From Chloroflexota bacterium (lineage in GTDB: Bacteria; Chloroflexota; UBA6077; SHYK01): DNA of 53,545 nucleotides. Of this stretch, positions 28,456 through 39,189 are shown piece after piece. The notes beneath the pieces were generated by a model that made no database searches, was not told the origin of the DNA, and was given only the letters and a program-made list of their open reading frames with translations. Each line of letters opens with the position of its first letter. Positions within the stretch are counted from its first letter, which is position 1. Made by a program: the position numbers and the translations under genes. The stretch covers positions 1 through 53,545 of the forward strand of contig JACQOR010000081.1 in the NCBI GenBank assembly GCA_016202435.1, written 5' to 3'.

Positions 28456-29668
28456 TGGAGGGCAGAAGCGGCTGGGCTGCGGCGAGCAGCCCTTCGAGAG
28501 GGTCCCCCCGCTTCACCAAGTGAGTCGCGATTCCCGCAGCCGCAAGGTGCTCGACCACCGCCGCAATCGCACTACCTTGCGAGGCCAAGTCATTCGGCGC
28601 AAAAGTCGCAGCATCGAGAACGACAGACATCATGTGCACTCCACGATGCCTCATCTGCTCACACACGGCCACCCACGCCGTATTCGTTGAAGGCGAGACG
28701 GTCCACGTCGTGGTATGCCGATTAAACCGGAGGGATTCAACGCTCAGGGTCTCGGACAGGGGCTCGGCGCGGTTGGCCTCGGCCAGAGCGAGTAGGTCGA
28801 GCGCATTGCCCAAGTGCCGGGTGCCCCGGTTGGGAGGAAGAAAGAGCCCCTGCCCCGTTAGACCGACCGCTCTCCCTTGAAAGAGGAAGTGTTGGAACAG
28901 CGAAGCTGCAATCGTGACCGCATATTCTTCGGTTGACTCGGGCCCGCTTCCCCGGTGAACTGCACCTTGGAGGTCGAGGACAATCCAGACATCAGAAAAA
29001 GGATCCAATTCGAATTCTTTGACCATCAACCGTCCAGTTCGGGCAGTAGTAGGCCAATGGATGCGGTGGTACGGGTCGGCGGGCTGGTACTCCCGGATTC
29101 CGGACGCCATCGGCGTTACGAATGGAACCCGTCCACTTTCCTGGGTACCCCCAGGCAACACACCCGGTAGCCGCCCCGCTACCAAGAAATCGACCGTCCG
29201 GGGGTACACGATGACCGTAGTCTCGTTCGGATACCTCGTGCTTCTCTGGAAAAGCCCAAAAGGGTCGCCCGTGGTACAGAGGATGTCCCCGATCGCGAAC
29301 TTGCCGCGCACCTCACATCGGGTGCGCATCGTCCAGGTGCGGCGCGCTCGGGGACCCAGAAAGAGTCCTTGGGCCACACTGAGGCCAGCGAGATCGCATG
29401 ACGACCGCACTTCGACCCAGGGCTTGGGCAGTAGCGAAGTGTTGTCCACGGCAATCCACTCCTCGAACACTCCGCCCACTTGCGCCCGCTGGGTCCGTGA
29501 ACGCCGCTCGACCGAAATGGTCCGAGCGCCGGCGTAGGTCCAGATCCAGGCGACACCGATGAGGAGCAGCAGCACGTAGGACACGCGGTACATAACGCTC
29601 CAGCCGCCGCTCAGGGCGATTGCTAGAGTGGCGAGCCACAGCGCCGCCAGTGCCAGGCCTCGACGCAA
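28424..29668 (-). CDS. DUF58 domain protein
   Basis: FVTPMASGIREYQPADPYHRIHWPTTARTGRLMVKEFELDPFSDVWIVLDLQ. Confidence 0.9.
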   Translation of the reverse strand: MRRGLALAALWLATLAIALSGGWSVMYRVSYVLLLLIGVAWIWTYAGARTISVERRSRTQRAQVGGVFEEWIAVDNTSLLPKPWVEVRSSCDLAGLSVAQGLFLGPRARRTWTMRTRCEVRGKFAIGDILCTTGDPFGLFQRSTRYPNETTVIVYPRTVDFLVAGRLPGVLPGGTQESGRVPFVTPMASGIREYQPADPYHRIHWPTTARTGRLMVKEFELDPFSDVWIVLDLQGAVHRGSGPESTEEYAVTIAASLFQHFLFQGRAVGLTGQGLFLPPNRGTRHLGNALDLLALAEANRAEPLSETLSVESLRFNRHTTTWTVSPSTNTAWVAVCEQMRHRGVHMMSVVLDAATFAPNDLASQGSAIAAVVEHLAAAGIATHLVKRGDPLEGLLAAAQPLLPSNGHLQVASAP

Positions 29669-29682
29669 AGGACTGCCGCCAA

Positions 29683-30633
29683 TCAGGCGGGGACTCGCGT
29701 TCCGGGCACGGGAACAGACCGCAGGACGTCTTCCAGAACGCTGGCCGCTTGAACGCCACGAACGCGCGCACTCGGACTTACGATCAGCCGATGCGCCAGG
29801 ACTGGCTCGGCCAGCATCTTGATATCGTCGGGAATGACGTAGTCCCGGCCTCGAAGCATTCCGGTCGCTTGCGCGGTTCGGAAGAGCGAGAGCGAGCCGC
29901 GTGGGCTCGCCCCCAGGTACACGTCTGGATGCCTACGAGTCGCCCCCACGAGATCGACGATGTAACGCCGCACCGCGGGCTCGACTCTCACTAGACGAAT
30001 GGCCGCGTGTACCTCCTTAAGCGCGTCTGCATCCACGACCTGGCCTATGGCTTCGATGGGGTGGCTCATCTCCTGGGAATCCAGCACGGCCACTTCCTCG
30101 TCGCGCCCAGGATAGCCCAGGCGGATGCGCATGATGAACCGGTCGAGCTGGGCTTCCGGCAGTGGGAACGTCCCTTCGTACTCTATCGGGTTCTGAGTCG
30201 CCATGACCATAAACGGTCGAGGAAGTCGGCGGGTGACGCCATCGACTGTGAGCTGGCGTTCCTCCATCGCCTCCAAGAGCGCCGACTGCGTCTTCGGTGT
30301 TGCGCGGTTGATCTCGTCGGCCAGCAGAATCTGGGTCACGATGGGGCCGGCCCGAAACTCGAACTCGCCGGTCTTCTGGTTGTAGATCGATACGCCGGTC
30401 ACATCGCTCGGCAGCAGGTCCGGGGTGAACTGAATCCGCCGAAATGTGCAGCCGATGGACTTGGCGAGCGCTTTGGCCAACATGGTCTTGCCAACGCCCG
30501 GTACGTCTTCGATCAGCATGTGGCCTTCGCTGGCCAGCGCGATGAGCGCCAGCTCCACTTCTCGAGTCTTGCCTAAGAGCACGCGTGACACGTTTTGGAG
30601 CACCGCCTGGAGTGTGCGACTTCCTTCAGCCAT
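29683..30633 (-). CDS. MoxR-family AAA+ ATPase
   Basis: [49 protein letters not shown]...[26 protein letters not shown]. Confidence 0.95.
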   Translation of the reverse strand: MAEGSRTLQAVLQNVSRVLLGKTREVELALIALASEGHMLIEDVPGVGKTMLAKALAKSIGCTFRRIQFTPDLLPSDVTGVSIYNQKTGEFEFRAGPIVTQILLADEINRATPKTQSALLEAMEERQLTVDGVTRRLPRPFMVMATQNPIEYEGTFPLPEAQLDRFIMRIRLGYPGRDEEVAVLDSQEMSHPIEAIGQVVDADALKEVHAAIRLVRVEPAVRRYIVDLVGATRRHPDVYLGASPRGSLSLFRTAQATGMLRGRDYVIPDDIKMLAEPVLAHRLIVSPSARVRGVQAASVLEDVLRSVPVPGTRVPA

Positions 30634-30686
30634 TCCGCCTCCGTCTCACCATCGGCCTAGGGTCTCGATGATACGACAAGCAACGC

Positions 30687-33278
30687 TCATTGACCGTGGC
30701 AGTACTTGTATTTCTTGCCGCTCCCGCAGGGACAAGGGTCATTCCGTCCCACTTTGCGGGTGGCACTGGCCCCTGCGGCGACCGGTACGCGCGCACGCAC
30801 GGGTGCCGGTCTTGGCGCCTGGTGCGTGAGCTGGACGTGATAGATCGTGTGCGCCACGTCATGCTGGATACCTCGCAGCAGATCGTCGAACATGCTCGCC
30901 GCCTCGACCTTGTACTCGACCAGCGGGTCTCGCTGACCATAGGCCCGAAGTCCAATGCCCTGACGCAAGTCGTCCAAAGCAGTCAGATGGTTGGCCCACA
31001 GTGAATCGATGATTCGCAGAACCACCACCCGTTCGGCGTGACGCATCAGGTCGGCCCCCAGCTCTTGCTCCTTTTGGTTGTACGCGTCCTCCGCATAGCT
31101 CTTGAGCAGGTCACCGAGGTCACTGACGCGAGTTTCCTCCAGCAGGTCGGGGGCCACGTTCGCGGCCGGACAAAGCTCGCTGAAGGCGGCCGCAAGCCCT
31201 TGAAAGTCGCTGCTTTCCCGTCCGCCGTCGGAGCTGACCAGCAGCTCAATCTCGCCGTCTACCCAGTCGAGCAACATTTCTTTCAGGGTATCCTCGCCCA
31301 GCACGGCTCGGCGATCGGCGTAGATCACCTCCCGCTGTTTGTTCATCACGTCGTCGTACTCGACGACGTGCTTCCGCATATCGAAGTTGTAGCTTTCGAC
31401 TTTTTCCTGGGCGTTCTGGATCGAGCGGGAAACGAGCCGGTGCTCGAGTGGGGTGTCTTCTTCGAAGCCAAGCTTGTCCATAAGATTCGAAATCGTCGGT
31501 CCGCCGAAGCGCCGCATCAATTCATCCTCCAGCGACACATAGAACCGGGAGGATCCGGGGTCTCCCTGGCGGCCCGCTCGGCCTCGGAGCTGGTTGTCAA
31601 TCCGGCGTGCTTCGTGGCGTTCTGTACCGATGATGTGCAATCCGCCCAGGGCGACGACACGCTCGTGATCCTGCTGGCACATCTCGGAGATCTTTTCGGA
31701 AATGCGCTGCTCGTCGTCTGGCGTCGGGACTCTGCCATTACGGAAGTCCCGCTTCAGTTCCGCGTCACTCAGCCCCACCGGATTGCCGCCGAGAAGAATG
31801 TCTACGCCACGGCCAGCCATACTGGTGGCGATGGTCACGGCGCCCGGGCGGCCCGCTTGGGCGATGATTGCCGCCTCGCGCTCGTGCTGTTTTGCGTTCA
31901 GCACCTCGTGTTGGATTCCAATACGTTCGAGCTGCCGGCTTAACTCTTCCGACTTCTCGATTGACACTGTGCCCACGAGCACCGGCCGCCCGATGGCGTT
32001 GAGTTCTCGGATCTCCTCCACGACGGCGCGGAATTTCCCTTGCTCCGTTTTGTAGATGAGATCCGGAAAGTCCTCGCGCACCATAGGGCGGTTCGTAGGA
32101 ATAGGGACTACGTCCAGGTCGTAGATCTTGCGGAACTCTTCCTGCTCGGTCGCTGCGGTGCCAGTCATCCCGCAGAGCTTTTCGTACATGCGGAAGTAAT
32201 TCTGAAAAGTAATCGTCGCCAGGGTCACATTCTCCCGCTGGACGCGTACGCCCTCCTTGGCTTCGATCGCCTGGTGAAGCCCTTCGGAGTAGCGGCGGCC
32301 GGGCATCAAACGGCCCGTGAACTCGTCGACGATCACGACCTCGCCGTCCTTTACGACGTAGTCCTTGTCCCGCTTGTAGAGGAACTGGGATTTCATCGCC
32401 TGATCTAGGTAATGGGTCAGCTGATAGTTCTCGGCTGCGTAGAGATTGTCGACGTGCATCGCGCGCTCAACTTTGCCGATGCCCTCTTCGGTGAGGGAGA
32501 TGGCGCGGTGCTTCTCATCGACGGTGAAGTCTTCACCCTCGCGGAGCCGCGGGACGACTCGCGCGAACATAGCGTAGTAGTCAGTAGACTCCTCGGCCTG
32601 GCCAGAAATAATGAGGGGCGTGCGTGCCTCATCGATGAGGATGTTGTCGATTTCATCAACAATGGCGAAGTTCAGGCCGTTCTGTACGACTTCGGCGAGC
32701 GACCAGACCATGTTGTCCCGGAGATAGTCGAACCCGAGTTCGTTGTTGGTCCCATAGGTGACGTCCGATGCGTAGGCTTCTTTTCGGCTGCGGTAATCCA
32801 TGTCGTGCTGGATGACCCCTACGGTAAGGCCGAGAAGCCGATGGATCGGGCCCATCCATTCGCTGTCCCGCTTGGCGAGGTAATCGTTGACGGTCACAAC
32901 GTGGACGCCCGAACGCGAAAGCGCGTTCAGGTACGCCGGCAGGGTTGCGACCAGCGTCTTGCCCTCGCCCGTCCGCATCTCAGCGATGCGCCCCTGGTGA
33001 AGCACGATTCCGCCTAGCAATTGCACGTCGTAGTGGCGCTGGCCGAGCGTCCGCCGCGCCGCTTCACGCACGACGCCGTACGCTTCGGGAAGCAAAGCAT
33101 CAAGGGTCTCGCCACCGTCAAATCGTCGGCGAAACAGTTCGGTTTTGTCCCGTAGGTCGGTATCGGTCAGACGCCGCAGGTCCATCTCAAGCAGGTTGAT
33201 CCGTTCGACCAGGGGCCGAATTCGACGGAGTTCCTTTTCGCCGCTGTCACGAAAAAGGCGGTTCAGCGGTCCAAGCAT
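30687..33278 (-). CDS. secA: Preprotein translocase subunit SecA with C-terminal SEC-C zinc motif
   Basis: [32 protein letters not shown]...[21 protein letters not shown]. Confidence 0.97.
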   Translation of the reverse strand: MLGPLNRLFRDSGEKELRRIRPLVERINLLEMDLRRLTDTDLRDKTELFRRRFDGGETLDALLPEAYGVVREAARRTLGQRHYDVQLLGGIVLHQGRIAEMRTGEGKTLVATLPAYLNALSRSGVHVVTVNDYLAKRDSEWMGPIHRLLGLTVGVIQHDMDYRSRKEAYASDVTYGTNNELGFDYLRDNMVWSLAEVVQNGLNFAIVDEIDNILIDEARTPLIISGQAEESTDYYAMFARVVPRLREGEDFTVDEKHRAISLTEEGIGKVERAMHVDNLYAAENYQLTHYLDQAMKSQFLYKRDKDYVVKDGEVVIVDEFTGRLMPGRRYSEGLHQAIEAKEGVRVQRENVTLATITFQNYFRMYEKLCGMTGTAATEQEEFRKIYDLDVVPIPTNRPMVREDFPDLIYKTEQGKFRAVVEEIRELNAIGRPVLVGTVSIEKSEELSRQLERIGIQHEVLNAKQHEREAAIIAQAGRPGAVTIATSMAGRGVDILLGGNPVGLSDAELKRDFRNGRVPTPDDEQRISEKISEMCQQDHERVVALGGLHIIGTERHEARRIDNQLRGRAGRQGDPGSSRFYVSLEDELMRRFGGPTISNLMDKLGFEEDTPLEHRLVSRSIQNAQEKVESYNFDMRKHVVEYDDVMNKQREVIYADRRAVLGEDTLKEMLLDWVDGEIELLVSSDGGRESSDFQGLAAAFSELCPAANVAPDLLEETRVSDLGDLLKSYAEDAYNQKEQELGADLMRHAERVVVLRIIDSLWANHLTALDDLRQGIGLRAYGQRDPLVEYKVEAASMFDDLLRGIQHDVAHTIYHVQLTHQAPRPAPVRARVPVAAGASATRKVGRNDPCPCGSGKKYKYCHGQ

Positions 33279-33413
33279 TCTGGCACCTCACACCCTCCGG
33301 CGATTCCAGGGCTGTGGGGAACGGCGTGCCTTCCGGCGAGATTTCTTCCCCGCGACCTGACCGGACCGAATCGCTCACTCATCTTACGTTGACAGGATCG
33401 CCCTGGGTTCATG

Positions 33414-34436
33414 TTACAGGCCGTGGACGGCGCGAGCCGCTGCAATAACCTCGGTTACCCCGACAGGCTCGCTTCCGCCCATGGCCGGCCCAAGCGCGTC
33501 TCTGGGCACTGGCTGACCTGCCAGCAGTGCCGCGGCTGACGAAACGCCGGTTCTGAGCACATTCAGGTCGTATCCGCCCTCAAGCAAGAGAATGGCTCGG
33601 CCGTCGCACAGTTCGTCGGCGGCCGCGAGGAACTGTTCCAAGATTTGGCTATATCCGCGCACGGAGAGCCTCATGCCAGCCAGAGGATCGGCCCAATGTG
33701 CATCGAAGCCGAGCGACACCAGCAGACATCCGGGCCTGAATCTCCGTAGCGCCGGAACGAGCACTTGCTCAGTGACCGCAAGGTAGCTGTCATCGCCACA
33801 ACCAGCCATCAGCGGAAGATTTACGGTAGCTCCGATCCCTCCGTCTTCTCCCGTCTCCGAGATTCCACCCGTGCCTGGGTAATACGGGTATTGATGGACC
33901 GAGCAGTACAGTACGTTGGCACGGTCGTAGAAGATTTCCTGGGTGCCATTCCCATGGTGTACATCTATGTCCACGATCGCCGCGCGAGCGATGCTCAGTT
34001 CAGTTAGGGCCCATTCTGCGGCCAATGCGATGTTGTTGAAGAGGCAGAAGCCCATAGAGCGCTCTCGTGTGGCGTGATGACCGGGTGGCCGGACCAGCAC
34101 AAGGCCATTGGGGTGGACGCCCCGCACGACGTCCGAAACGGCTTGGACCGTCGCTCCCACAGCGTAGGCGGCGGCCTCGTAGGAGGCCCCCGTGACAAAG
34201 GTATCCAGGTCGATCCAGCCGCCGCCAGCCCTGGCCAAATTCTCCACCTGGCTGACGTGCTGGCGCGAGTGTGTCAGCTCCATGGTGCGAGTGTCAGCTG
34301 GCCTCACCTCAGGCCAAGACAGGTCAAGGCCGGCGTCGCGAACGGCTTCGACCGCCGCGACGAGGCGCTCGGGACGCTCTGGATGCCCCGGACTGGAATG
34401 CTCCAGGCAGTGGGGGTCAGTGTAGATGGCGGTCAT
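33414..34436 (-). CDS. Histone deacetylase/AcuC family protein
   Basis: HPERPERLVAAVEAV...LVRPPGHHATRERSMGFCLFNNIALAA...IVDIDVHHGNGTQEIFY...GFDAHWADPLAGM; start at MTAIYTDPHC. Confidence 0.92.
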   Translation of the reverse strand: MTAIYTDPHCLEHSSPGHPERPERLVAAVEAVRDAGLDLSWPEVRPADTRTMELTHSRQHVSQVENLARAGGGWIDLDTFVTGASYEAAAYAVGATVQAVSDVVRGVHPNGLVLVRPPGHHATRERSMGFCLFNNIALAAEWALTELSIARAAIVDIDVHHGNGTQEIFYDRANVLYCSVHQYPYYPGTGGISETGEDGGIGATVNLPLMAGCGDDSYLAVTEQVLVPALRRFRPGCLLVSLGFDAHWADPLAGMRLSVRGYSQILEQFLAAADELCDGRAILLLEGGYDLNVLRTGVSSAAALLAGQPVPRDALGPAMGGSEPVGVTEVIAAARAVHGL

Positions 34437-34536
34437 GCCCAGCCGGCTCGGTCGCCGGTGAGGGGCCGGCCCCGGAGCGCGAAGAGGCTTCGCTAGCGGA
34501 GCGACCCAGCGAACGCCATGGTCCCCGGCCCAGATC

Positions 34537-36489
34537 TCAAGGCGTCGTTGCGCCCGGGGCCAACCGGGGGCGGGAGCGGCCTCGCGGGGCTGGAGCCAGC
34601 TGTTCCCCAGGCTGCTCGGTAGGCAGGGGAGGTGCCTGGGTCGGCGGGCCTTCGCTTTCAAGCGGCTGCCCCTGGAAAACTTTCTCCAGGTCTGCGCCTT
34701 CCAACGTTTCCCGCTTGATCAGCTCGGCGGCCATAAGGTCAAGCACGTCACGGCGATCCGTCAACATCGACAGTGCCCGGTCATGCGCGTTTGCGATAAG
34801 CCTGCGAATCTCCTCGTCAATGGCCTCGGCGATTTTCTCACTGTAGTTCTTCTGCTCGGAGATCTCCCGGCCCAGGAAGATCAATTCTTCCTTGCGGCCG
34901 AAAGTCCGGGGACCCAGAACGTCGCTCATGCCGTACTCGCAGACCATCTTCCGCGCGAGGTTCGTGGCGACTTCCAGGTCGTTCTGAGCACCGGTGCTCA
35001 TCTCGCCAAACACCAGTTTTTCGGCGCAATGTCCCCCGAGACTGGCGGCCAACCGGTCCTCAAACTGGGACCTAGTCCACATGTGCCGGTCCTCTTCGGG
35101 GAGGAATCGCGTGTAGCCTCCCATCATGCCGTGGGCGACGATGGAGATCTTGTGGACCGGATCGTGCTGCTCCAGGAAACGGCCCACGATCGCGTGACCC
35201 GCCTCGTGATAGGCCGTTCGCCGTTTCTCCAACTCCGAGATGACCCGGCTCCTCCGCTCGGGCCCGGCAACGACTCGGTCGATGGCTTCCTCCATCTCGC
35301 TCATGCCGACAGTGCGGCGGTTACGTCGCGCAGCAAGAATTGCGGCTTCGTTCAGAAGGTTGGCTAGATCCGCGCCGGAAAAGCCCGGCGTCTGCTTGGC
35401 CAGCACGTCGAGATCCACGGAGGTATCTATGGGCTTGCCTTTCGCATGCACATCGAGCACCGCTCGGCGGCCCGCTACGTCAGGAGGCGGAAGGACCACC
35501 TGACGGTCGAACCGGCCCGGGCGCAGCAGCGCATGGTCCAGCACGTCCGGTCGGTTTGTAGCAGCCAGAACGATAACGCTCGTACCCTGATCAAACCCAT
35601 CCATCTCGACCAGAATCTGGTTCAGGGTCTGTTCACGCTCGTCGTGGCTGCCGCCCAGACCTGCGCCTCGCTGGCGTCCCACGGCATCAATCTCGTCGAT
35701 GAAAACGATGCAGGGAGCGTTTCGCTTGGCCTGCTCGAACAAGTCGCGCACCCTCGACGCTCCCACGCCCACGAACATTTCCACGAACTCCGAACCGCTG
35801 ATCGAGAAGAACGGCACACCGGCCTCTCCCGCCACCGCTCGGGAGAGCATCGTTTTGCCCGTCCCGGGCGGACCCACGAGCAAGACCCCCTTCGGGATAC
35901 GGGCTCCAAGGGCCACGAATTTGTCCGGGAATTTCAGAAACTCGACTACCTCTTGGAGTTCCTGCTTGGCCTCTTCCACCCCGGCTACGTCCGCGAATGT
36001 CACGGTTGACTTGTTCGCTATGAACATGCGAGCGCGGCTCTTGCCGAACGACATGGCCTGGTTATTGGAACCCTGCGCCTGCCGCAACATGAACAGCAGG
36101 ATCGCACCGAAGAACACCAAGGGAAGCAAGTTGAAGAGAATACCCATCCAGTTGCCAAACTGCGAGGGCTCGGCGACCACAATCGTGACCGCCTCAAGCT
36201 GCTCGGGTGTCACCCCGTAGTCCCGCAGTTGCTGAGAGATAGGACCACCGGGTTCTTTGCGCGAGACCGCTCGGCGCTTGTCAGAATACTCGAGGTTCAG
36301 ACGGTCATCGGACCCGACTGAGATGCGGCTGACGCTTCCTTCACGGACGTCCTTCGCCAGCCCGCTGAAGCCGATGGTAGCGACCTCTTTGTCGCCGGCC
36401 GGAGGAAATGCCGTGAAGAAAAGGGCGGCAATCGCCGCGAGGATAACAAGGTAGGCGAAGCTATTTCGGAGCCATCTATTGGTGGTCAT
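34537..36489 (-). CDS. ftsH: ATP-dependent zinc metalloprotease FtsH
   Basis: [53 protein letters not shown]...[15 protein letters not shown]. Confidence 0.97.
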   Translation of the reverse strand: MTTNRWLRNSFAYLVILAAIAALFFTAFPPAGDKEVATIGFSGLAKDVREGSVSRISVGSDDRLNLEYSDKRRAVSRKEPGGPISQQLRDYGVTPEQLEAVTIVVAEPSQFGNWMGILFNLLPLVFFGAILLFMLRQAQGSNNQAMSFGKSRARMFIANKSTVTFADVAGVEEAKQELQEVVEFLKFPDKFVALGARIPKGVLLVGPPGTGKTMLSRAVAGEAGVPFFSISGSEFVEMFVGVGASRVRDLFEQAKRNAPCIVFIDEIDAVGRQRGAGLGGSHDEREQTLNQILVEMDGFDQGTSVIVLAATNRPDVLDHALLRPGRFDRQVVLPPPDVAGRRAVLDVHAKGKPIDTSVDLDVLAKQTPGFSGADLANLLNEAAILAARRNRRTVGMSEMEEAIDRVVAGPERRSRVISELEKRRTAYHEAGHAIVGRFLEQHDPVHKISIVAHGMMGGYTRFLPEEDRHMWTRSQFEDRLAASLGGHCAEKLVFGEMSTGAQNDLEVATNLARKMVCEYGMSDVLGPRTFGRKEELIFLGREISEQKNYSEKIAEAIDEEIRRLIANAHDRALSMLTDRRDVLDLMAAELIKRETLEGADLEKVFQGQPLESEGPPTQAPPLPTEQPGEQLAPAPRGRSRPRLAPGATTP

Positions 36490-36513
36490 GAAACCTCTCT
36501 GGGGATTACGAAA

Positions 36514-36519
36514 ATTATA
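36514..36519 (-). promoter_or_regulatory. -10 box (TATAAT) for ftsH
   Basis: Reverse strand ctctgaTATAATtttcg about 25 nt upstream of the ATG; no good -35. Confidence 0.35.
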
Positions 36520-36663
36520 TCAGAGGCCCAGGAGCCTCCCGAATGGGGCCGGAGGCGTGAATTCAGCCACCGGACTGGCACCGCGTTTGCCTGAAGTCGG
36601 TGTGCTCTTGCCTCTTTTGGCGCAACATGAGAGGCGCGACCTAATGTCAAGGCTCCTCTGGGG

Positions 36664-37107
36664 TCAATCCGAGTCGAAGAAAAGTCGGAGCCACGCCTTC
36701 CAGTTAGCTCGCGTGACTGGCGCAGCTCTGGTCCTGGGCTCTGCTGGTGGAATCATCGACCCTTCGGGCCAGATGAGTATGACGGGACGGTCCCCCGGCT
36801 TCACGAGGCCGAGCTCGTTTCGCCCGACCCGCTCAATCTCCGAGTCACGGAGAGCATCGTTCAACTCAGCCTGGACTGCGAGGTTGTTTCGCCGAAGGGT
36901 TTCGATCTCGTTCGCGGCGGCAACAACTTGTTGGCGGGCCCGATACCCATCAAGGGCCCGCTGCCCACTCAGCACTGCCAGGTAGACGGCGGTGATACCT
37001 GCGAGAATCGCGATCAGTCGACGTCGGATGAGCACCGAGTGTGTCACCCGACGTCGCGCTAGTAGCCCGCGTGCCGAGTGCAAGGTTTGCATCACGAGTT
37101 CGTCCAA
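36664..37107 (-). CDS. Septum formation initiator (FtsB/DivIC-like)
   Basis: Single TM (LIAILAGITAVYLAVLSG) followed by coiled coil NEIETLRRNNLAVQAELNDALRDSEIERVGRNELGLVKPGDRPV. Confidence 0.8.
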   Translation of the reverse strand: MDELVMQTLHSARGLLARRRVTHSVLIRRRLIAILAGITAVYLAVLSGQRALDGYRARQQVVAAANEIETLRRNNLAVQAELNDALRDSEIERVGRNELGLVKPGDRPVILIWPEGSMIPPAEPRTRAAPVTRANWKAWLRLFFDSD

Positions 37108-38087
37108 GAAAGGCCGGAAATCGGATCGACTCCGAATTGAACGGTCACGGCGCTGGGTTTTCTTGACGACACGAGCTCAGGGCCAGCTAGAACGATGTCG
37201 ACGCTATAGATCTCGAAGGCTCCGTTTCCCATGCCGATGAAAGCTACGGCGTTGCCGAGCGGTGACCAGACCGGACTCCGCGCTATCTCCGGCTCGGCAA
37301 CCGGCACCGGCCGGTCGGGATTCTTGATGTCAGCGATCCAGACCACATTCTTGCCGGCCTCCCGAGTGACGTAGGCAAGGTATTCGCCGTCGGGCGACCA
37401 TGCCGGGTCGTAGGCGCCTCGTTCGGCGTTCGTAAGCGCCCGCGCGCCAGTGGGGCGAGACACGTCGATGAGGTATATCTGGCTCTGGCCGCCGAGGAAC
37501 CGGGTCGCCGCGATGAAACGGCCATCGGGTGACCACGCAAAAGAATCGATGGCGTCGAGACCGTGAGCGGCAAACGTAATCTGCCGCGATCCGGTGCCGT
37601 CCACGTTCATGCGCCACAGCATCGGATAGAACGACGCCCGGTCAGTGATAAAGGCGATGCTCTGACCGTCGGGAGACCAATGAGGTTGGAAAGCCCAATC
37701 GCTACTGTCCAGAGGATTTCGGCGGTTTCTCGTGATCTGCCGCGGCTCGGTGCCGTCTGCACCCATCACAAATAGCTCCGAGTACCCCTGGTACATCCCC
37801 ACCGCGACGATTCTCGCTCCGTCGCCGGAGGTGTCGGGCTGCAACCAGCCGCCTTCACGCGTAACCGGCTCGACGCGTCCGTTGGACAGTGACCAGATGT
37901 CCCCGGCGCGTGCGAAAGTTATTCGCCCTGGCAGAGCAGCGCCAACCGTTGCCCTCGAGGCCTCAGGCGGCTCAAGGGCAACAGCGAGTTTCATACTTGC
38001 AACGAGAGCGCCGCCGACGGCGCAGGCCAACAGAACGCCCAGTTGCGCCTTCCGGAAGAATTGCCAACCGATGGTCATCATCTGCAC
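37092..38087 (-). CDS. TolB-like/PD40 beta-propeller protein
   Basis: WSPDGQSIAFITDR, WSPDGRFIAATRF, WSPDGEYLAYVTRE, WSPLGNAVAFIGM repeats after a signal anchor. Confidence 0.88.
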   Translation of the reverse strand: MQMMTIGWQFFRKAQLGVLLACAVGGALVASMKLAVALEPPEASRATVGAALPGRITFARAGDIWSLSNGRVEPVTREGGWLQPDTSGDGARIVAVGMYQGYSELFVMGADGTEPRQITRNRRNPLDSSDWAFQPHWSPDGQSIAFITDRASFYPMLWRMNVDGTGSRQITFAAHGLDAIDSFAWSPDGRFIAATRFLGGQSQIYLIDVSRPTGARALTNAERGAYDPAWSPDGEYLAYVTREAGKNVVWIADIKNPDRPVPVAEPEIARSPVWSPLGNAVAFIGMGNGAFEIYSVDIVLAGPELVSSRKPSAVTVQFGVDPISGLSWTNS

Positions 38088-38098
38088 TCTCGGGCCAA

Positions 38099-39189
38099 CT
38101 AGGCCATTGCGTCTGGCGAGGCAGCCTGATGGGAGCGGCTCACCGCGCTCGCCAGGGAAGTGTATCCGCGAGCGACCATCATTCCGGGCAGCTCGTCCGC
38201 GATCGTCATGGCGGTGCGCGGTTCCACAAAGGTCGTGGTACCCACTTCGACCGCCGTCGCGCCGGCCAGAATGAATTCGAGAGCGTCTTCCGTGGAGCTG
38301 ATCCCGCCCATCCCGATGACCGGAACGGTGACTGCCTTGCTAGCTTGGTAGACGAGCCAAACCGCGATGGGGTGAATGGCGGGTCCCGAAAGGCCTCCCC
38401 ATCCCCCTCCGAGGACAGGCCTTCCGGTCCACGTGTCGATCTTCATGCCCCTTAATGCATCCACCAGCACAATCGCGTCCGCCCCCGCCAACTCGGCCGC
38501 GCGAGCGAGGCTGTGGACATCCGAGGTCTGGGGTGGAAGTTCGGCCAGGAGCGGCAATCCTGTCCGGGTGCGCGCCGCGCTCACTATAGCCTCCACTCTT
38601 GCCGTTCTTACCATCTCTGGGTATTCATGCTCCAAAGGCTCGGCCGAGGCGAGGTTGATTTCCAAACCTCGCAGCCCAGGCAACTCGTCCAGCTCGCCCG
38701 CAGGTAGGCGAAATCGTCCACGGTACTCCACTTGCGGCGGGAGTAAGCGGGATGGGAGCAGCCAGGCAGCCGTATGCGCCTCGACGGCGAATGTCACGCT
38801 TCTGCCCCGTGCCAGCGCGAGTTCCGCGAGGCCGATAACTGGTAACGTGTTGAACCCCCCGCCGACCAGCAACAGGTGCCGGGCGCCGCGGTCAACGTGA
38901 AACCGCGGCCTTGCGGACCCAGGCAGTCCAGAATGTCTGTCGGCTGGCGGTCGGCAATCCAGTTGGACGCCGGCCCAGCCCGCCAAACGGCAAGGTCCAT
39001 CTCTTCACCGTCAACCCGACACACGCTCATTGGGCGCCGCAGGAGCGGATCGTTCGAGGTCCCACACCCAATGTGTACAAACTGCCCTGCCCTGACCTGC
39101 CGGGCAAGGGGCCCGACATGAAGTGTGAGCAAGTGAGTGGACGGCGTGATGGCGCTATTTGCACTGACCGTGCCCAGAAAACGGGTCAA
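38099..39189 (-). pseudogene. PyrK-like FAD/NAD module joined to the C-terminal half of PyrD; one frameshift near 38895-38900 separates ORFs 38794..39189 and 38099..38986
   Basis: Upstream ORF: VRAGQFVHIGCGTSNDPLLRRPMSVCRVDG...DILDCLGPQGRGF; downstream frame: HVDRGARHLLLVGGGFNTLPVIGLAELAL...LRGLEINLASAEP...AGADAIVLVDALRGMKIDTWTGRPVLGGGWGGLSGPAIHPIAVWLV...GMGGISSTEDALEFILAGATAVEVGT. ATGA overlap with carB. Confidence 0.75.

Noticed and set aside
31038-31943. 301-aa + strand ORF (and 32412..33017 +) opposite secA
   Set aside because: Antisense shadow of SecA; no recognisable protein features.
33385-33420. TTGACA-N17-TGTTAC + strand promoter between secA and the HDAC-like gene
   Set aside because: Poor -10 and would be antisense to flanking minus-strand genes; likely chance.
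38880-38910. Programmed -1/+1 frameshift in the pyrK-like gene
   Set aside because: No slippery heptamer or obvious downstream stimulatory structure; indel at a TTT run is the simpler reading.
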